A stretch of 33,220 nucleotides of DNA from Bacteroidales bacterium (lineage in GTDB: Bacteria; Bacteroidota; Bacteroidia; Bacteroidales; PUMT01), in contig SLCF01000103.1 in NCBI GenBank assembly GCA_007125955.1, forward strand, positions 1 to 33,220, written 5' to 3'. The translations under genes were made by a program, and so were the position numbers. Under the pieces are notes generated by a model that was not told where the DNA came from, ran no database searches, and was given only the letters and a program-made list of their open reading frames with translations. Position 1 is the first letter of the stretch, and every line of letters starts with the position of its first letter. Shown piece by piece: positions 30,061 to 33,220 of the stretch.

Positions 30061-31767
30061 ATGACCAAAAGAAAATTGAAAATCGAAAATCTTTTAAACC
30101 TTGGATTCTGGCTGGCAGCCATAGTGATAATATGTGTTATGTCAACCTTTGTGTTCAAGAGATTTGATCTGACCTCCGAAAAAAGGTATACACTGTCTGA
30201 ACCGACCAGGGAGCTGCTTGCAGATCTTGATGACGTTGTATATTTCAGGGTATATCTTGACGGGGAGCTTCCTTCCGGATTCAGGCGCTTCAGGAGGGCA
30301 ATACTTGAAATGCTTGATGAGTTTCGTGTAATTGGCGGACAGAATATTCAGTATGAGTTTGTTAATCCAACCGATCAGGCTGATGCAAAGGCCAGGGATG
30401 ACTTTTTCATGCATCTCTATGAAAAAGGTCTTCACCCTACGAATGTTGATATAACCGATATTGAGGGCGGAAGGTCACAGAAAATTATTTTCCCGGGTGC
30501 ACTTGTAACATACAAGGGTTTGGAGATGCCTGTAAACCTGCTGAAAAACAACCCGGCCAGATCGGCTGACGAAAACCTGCACAATTCAATACAGGCACTG
30601 GAATATGAGTTTGCAAGCGCTGTTTATTCGATGGCCTCCCCCGCCAATCGTAAAATTGCATTCATCGAAGGTCACGGTGAACTTGACGAAATGCTTACCG
30701 GTGATATTATGAAAGAGCTTTCTTTGTATTATGATGTTTACAGGGGCCGGATAGATGCTTCAGATCCGGGGATACTGGATGATTACGATGCACTTATCAT
30801 TGCAAAGCCGGAAGATCGGTTCGCAGAACCGGAGAAGTACATGATAGACCAGTATATAATGAAAGGGGGGAATGTGCTGTGGTTTATTGATCCCGTTGCA
30901 ATTGACCTTGACAGCCTGACCTATGCAAGTGAGGCAATAGCCCTTTTAAAAGAACTGAACCTGGAAGATCAGCTTTTCCGTTACGGGATCAGGATAAATC
31001 CAGATCTGATAATGGATATGAATTGTGTTATGATACCAGTAAATGTTGCACTTTCAGGAGAACAACCGCGTTTTGACCCCGCCCCGTGGTATTTTTCTCC
31101 CTTGCTCCGCCCTGATCCAACTCATCCGGTTACAAGGGGAATTAACCCGGTTAAAGGAGAATTTGTCAGCAGCATTGATTTGCTCGAGGGAAATCCAGAT
31201 GTCGAAAAGACCGTTCTTTTGCGGAGTTCGGACAATTCAAGGGTGGTTAACGCCCCTCTTGTAGTTAGCCTCGATATGGCAAGAAGAGCTCCTGATCCTT
31301 CACAGTTCAATATGGGGGAGCAGGTTGCCGCAGTTCTCCTTGAGGGGAGATTCAGGTCTGTTTTCACAAACAGGATGATAGAAGATATTATCGGTCGTGA
31401 TGATCCCGGTTTTATAGGGGAAGGCAGTCCTGCCAGTATGATCGTGGTCTCCGATGGCGACATAATACGAAATGATGTCAGAATTGAATCGGGCAGGCCG
31501 GAACCTTTGCCTTTGGGGTATGACAGGTATTCCGGACAGACTTTTGGGAACAAGGATTTTGTTATGAACGCGGTTTCTTATTTGCTTGATGATGCCGGGC
31601 TTATGGATCTGAGGACCAGAGAGCTGAGCCTGAGATTGCTTGACCGCCCCAGAGTGAGAGAGGAGAAGCTTAAGTGGCAGATTATAAATGTTTTCCTGCC
31701 GGTTCTGTTTGTGTTGCTGTTTGGGCTTATATTTAACATTTCCCGAAAAAAAAGGTTTGCAAAATGA
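30061..31767 (+). CDS. gldG: Gliding-motility-associated ABC-type component GldG
   Basis: 568 aa. One N-terminal membrane helix (about 13-32) and one C-terminal helix (about 541-561) frame a large periplasmic domain. The domain follows the GldG/ABC_transp_aux pattern: RFDLTSEKRYTLSEPTRELL after the first helix, KIAFIEGHGELDE (about 198-210), DYDALIIAKPEDRF and GGNVLWFIDPV. The protein most likely works with the GldF permease and an unlinked ATPase to move or place an envelope component; the cargo is unknown. The next gene starts 7 bases after its stop. Confidence 0.93.
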   Translation: MTKRKLKIENLLNLGFWLAAIVIICVMSTFVFKRFDLTSEKRYTLSEPTRELLADLDDVVYFRVYLDGELPSGFRRFRRAILEMLDEFRVIGGQNIQYEFVNPTDQADAKARDDFFMHLYEKGLHPTNVDITDIEGGRSQKIIFPGALVTYKGLEMPVNLLKNNPARSADENLHNSIQALEYEFASAVYSMASPANRKIAFIEGHGELDEMLTGDIMKELSLYYDVYRGRIDASDPGILDDYDALIIAKPEDRFAEPEKYMIDQYIMKGGNVLWFIDPVAIDLDSLTYASEAIALLKELNLEDQLFRYGIRINPDLIMDMNCVMIPVNVALSGEQPRFDPAPWYFSPLLRPDPTHPVTRGINPVKGEFVSSIDLLEGNPDVEKTVLLRSSDNSRVVNAPLVVSLDMARRAPDPSQFNMGEQVAAVLLEGRFRSVFTNRMIEDIIGRDDPGFIGEGSPASMIVVSDGDIIRNDVRIESGRPEPLPLGYDRYSGQTFGNKDFVMNAVSYLLDDAGLMDLRTRELSLRLLDRPRVREEKLKWQIINVFLPVLFVLLFGLIFNISRKKRFAK

Positions 31768-31774
31768 TTTTTCA

Positions 31775-32773
31775 ATGAACCGAATATTCTATTACATACT
31801 TGTATTACTGGTTCTTTTATCAGCCCTTTTATGGTTCCTCGCCAGGGATCATGACAGAACGTTCGACCGCGGGTTAACCGATTTTGCGGTACAGGAAACG
31901 GGCCGCCTTGAAAGGATCATCATGGAGGAGGGTGATAAAAGGCTTGAGCTGAAAAAAAAGAACGGAAAATGGATTCTAAACGGCATTTTTGAAACAAGGG
32001 AAGAGGCTGTTGAACAGTTTTTACAGACTCTCCAGAGAATAAGGGTTAAAAGTCCTTCACCCGTTTCACTCAGGGAAGAACTTCTGGCCGGTTTCAGCAA
32101 CAGTTCAGTTAAAGTGCTTCTCTGTACGGGGCGGAGGTCAAAAATTTTTTTTGTTCATGAACATGACCTCAGTAATGAGGCATATATGATGATGGAAAAC
32201 AGTGATCAGCCTTTCGCAGTTGATATTTACGGTTACAGGGGAAGTGTATATAACCTGTTTGTGGTTGATGAGGGATACTGGCGTCCTAATACGCTCTTCA
32301 GTGCCGACCCTTCAGATATAGCTTTTGTAAGGGTCGAATTTTCAGGCGAACCTGCGCATTCGTTTCAGCTTGAACCGGCAGGCAGAAATAATTTTGAGCT
32401 GACAAGGCTTTCATCCGGAGAAAAGATTGAAAGCCTGAACGATTCTATTGTTGCCGTTTTCCTTTCTAACTTCTATTTTATTCCTTTTCAGCGGTATGCT
32501 AATGAAGAAGAGAGACAGAAGGCAGATTCCCTGAGAAACGCCAGGCCTGAATACAAAATAACACTTAATGCGGAGAATGGTTACTTCCGTGATGTGAAGC
32601 TATTCCGCGTTACACTTTCAGCCGATCCCCAGACAGGTGAAAGGCAGACCGATCCGTTCATGCTGTACGGACTTGTGAATAATGATGAGGATATGATAAT
32701 AGTAAGGTATACAGATGTTGATCTTATTTTGAGGAGAGCAGACTATTTTCTCAGAAGGGAAGATAGTCCCTGA
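31775..32773 (+). CDS. DUF4340 domain-containing protein
   Basis: 332 aa from the ATG at 31775; an in-frame ATG at 31688 lies inside gldG and would add a Cys-rich peptide, so I reject it. One N-terminal helix (about 4-22) anchors a soluble domain. The domain shows the DUF4340 layout: ERIIMEEGDKRLELKKKNGKW, repeated beta strands, and SDIAFVRVEF in the middle. Proteins of this family often follow GldF/GldG-like ABC genes, which suggests a periplasmic accessory role. It is the third gene of the operon, 7 bases after gldG. The exact function is unknown. Confidence 0.82.
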   Translation: MNRIFYYILVLLVLLSALLWFLARDHDRTFDRGLTDFAVQETGRLERIIMEEGDKRLELKKKNGKWILNGIFETREEAVEQFLQTLQRIRVKSPSPVSLREELLAGFSNSSVKVLLCTGRRSKIFFVHEHDLSNEAYMMMENSDQPFAVDIYGYRGSVYNLFVVDEGYWRPNTLFSADPSDIAFVRVEFSGEPAHSFQLEPAGRNNFELTRLSSGEKIESLNDSIVAVFLSNFYFIPFQRYANEEERQKADSLRNARPEYKITLNAENGYFRDVKLFRVTLSADPQTGERQTDPFMLYGLVNNDEDMIIVRYTDVDLILRRADYFLRREDSP

Positions 32774-33220
32774 ATTGTTTAGTATATGCAGCTTAATCTT
32801 TTATGCTCACTGCGGAAAAACATTCAGGGGAGAGAAGCAAAAAATATTTAATTTGCAGTTATTAAACAAGTAGCATTTCTTAAGTTGGAAGGGTCGATTT
32901 TTTTTTGTATTATTGGCATTGGGATAAAGTGCCGCTCATCTTTAAGTAAGAGGAAATTATACTTTTTGAGAGTTAAGTTCAAGTGATTCTGACAATTTAA
33001 AAATGGAGATTGTGGGCAGGGTATCTCTTAATAAAAAAACTCTCAGCAAGTTTAAAAGATCTCTACTGATAACTAATTTACTAAACATAATTTATACGAA
33101 TGAATTCCCCATGATTCTGAAGACTCACAAAAAGACATGTATAAATGTGGGGAATCCATGGGATTGAAAAGCTAAAGTTCAAAATCTTGATTCGGAAAAA
33201 TATTGAAAAACAGTTTACTA
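32774..33220. other. AT-rich tail without a recognisable gene
   Basis: 447 bases after the DUF4340 gene. Two 8-bp inverted repeats are present (TGAGAGTT 32967-32974 / AACTCTCA 33038-33045, and ATTCCCCA 33104-33111 / TGGGGAAT 33148-33155). A 54-codon plus-strand frame (33003-33167) has no detectable motif. No terminator or RNA gene is seen. Confidence 0.55.

Noticed and set aside
31688-31774. Longer N-terminus for the DUF4340 protein from the ATG at 31688
   Set aside because: The extension lies inside the gldG coding sequence in another frame and encodes a Cys-rich shadow peptide; the ATG at 31775 directly precedes the membrane helix.
32967-33155. Two 8-bp inverted repeats in the tail as possible mobile-element ends
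   Set aside because: They are short, widely spaced, without target-site duplication or a transposase, and expected by chance in AT-rich DNA.
33003-33167. 54-codon plus-strand open frame in the AT-rich tail
   Set aside because: No motif, no promoter box or ribosome site of note, and codon use resembles the surrounding non-coding AT-rich DNA.

Overview
The window is chromosomal core DNA from a member of the Bacteroidota, most likely an anaerobic or facultative Bacteroidales/Marinilabiliales-type organism (inference). The clues are a GldF/GldG pair, a DUF4294 secreted protein, a sodium-pumping OadG-OadA-OadB decarboxylase, and repeated promoter -7 boxes of the form TAnnTTTG with weak Shine-Dalgarno sequences. 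Lipid A synthesis (LpxB) shows a Gram-negative envelope. I see no rRNA, tRNA, insertion sequence, prophage, CRISPR array or defence island.

Left part (1-10 kb), nearly all on the minus strand. The 3' end of an unidentified plus-strand gene (1-141) converges on a secreted S9 prolyl-oligopeptidase-type lipoprotein. Upstream of that are recA and a bcp-type peroxiredoxin, 13 bases apart and probably co-transcribed. Next is the oadG-oadA-oadB sodium pump operon, closed by a clear intrinsic terminator, then an arginine deiminase preceded by a DUF454 membrane protein.

Middle part (10-20 kb), mixed strands: DUF4294 protein, ElbB-like DJ-1/PfpI protein, RNA 2',3'-cyclic phosphodiesterase (ThpR), a degenerate Gfo/Idh/MocA-like protein, protein-L-isoaspartate methyltransferase (Pcm), a glyoxalase-II-like metallo-hydrolase, full-length glycine dehydrogenase GcvP with a strong terminator, an NhaC-family antiporter and a DUF2784 membrane protein.

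Right part (20-33 kb). A minus-strand run (pheT, small secreted protein, 6-phosphofructokinase with pyrophosphate/mixed-type active-site residues, class I aminotransferase) is followed by a plus-strand envelope cluster: surE, a small three-helix membrane protein, lpxB and a SpoIID/LytB-domain protein, with overlapping genes and two TTG starts. It is followed by gldF-gldG-DUF4340, an ABC-transporter-type module without its ATPase. The last 447 bases hold no convincing gene.

Functional themes are Na+-coupled energy conservation (Oad pump, NhaC), amino-acid catabolism (arginine deiminase, glycine cleavage, aminotransferase), repair and stress protection (RecA, Bcp, Pcm), and envelope building (LpxB, SpoIID, GldFG). 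I found no clear new multi-gene system. The most interesting single observations are the Gfo/Idh/MocA-like protein that has lost its cofactor and catalytic motifs, a His-to-Gln change at a probable metal ligand in OadA, and the unknown membrane protein embedded between surE and lpxB.
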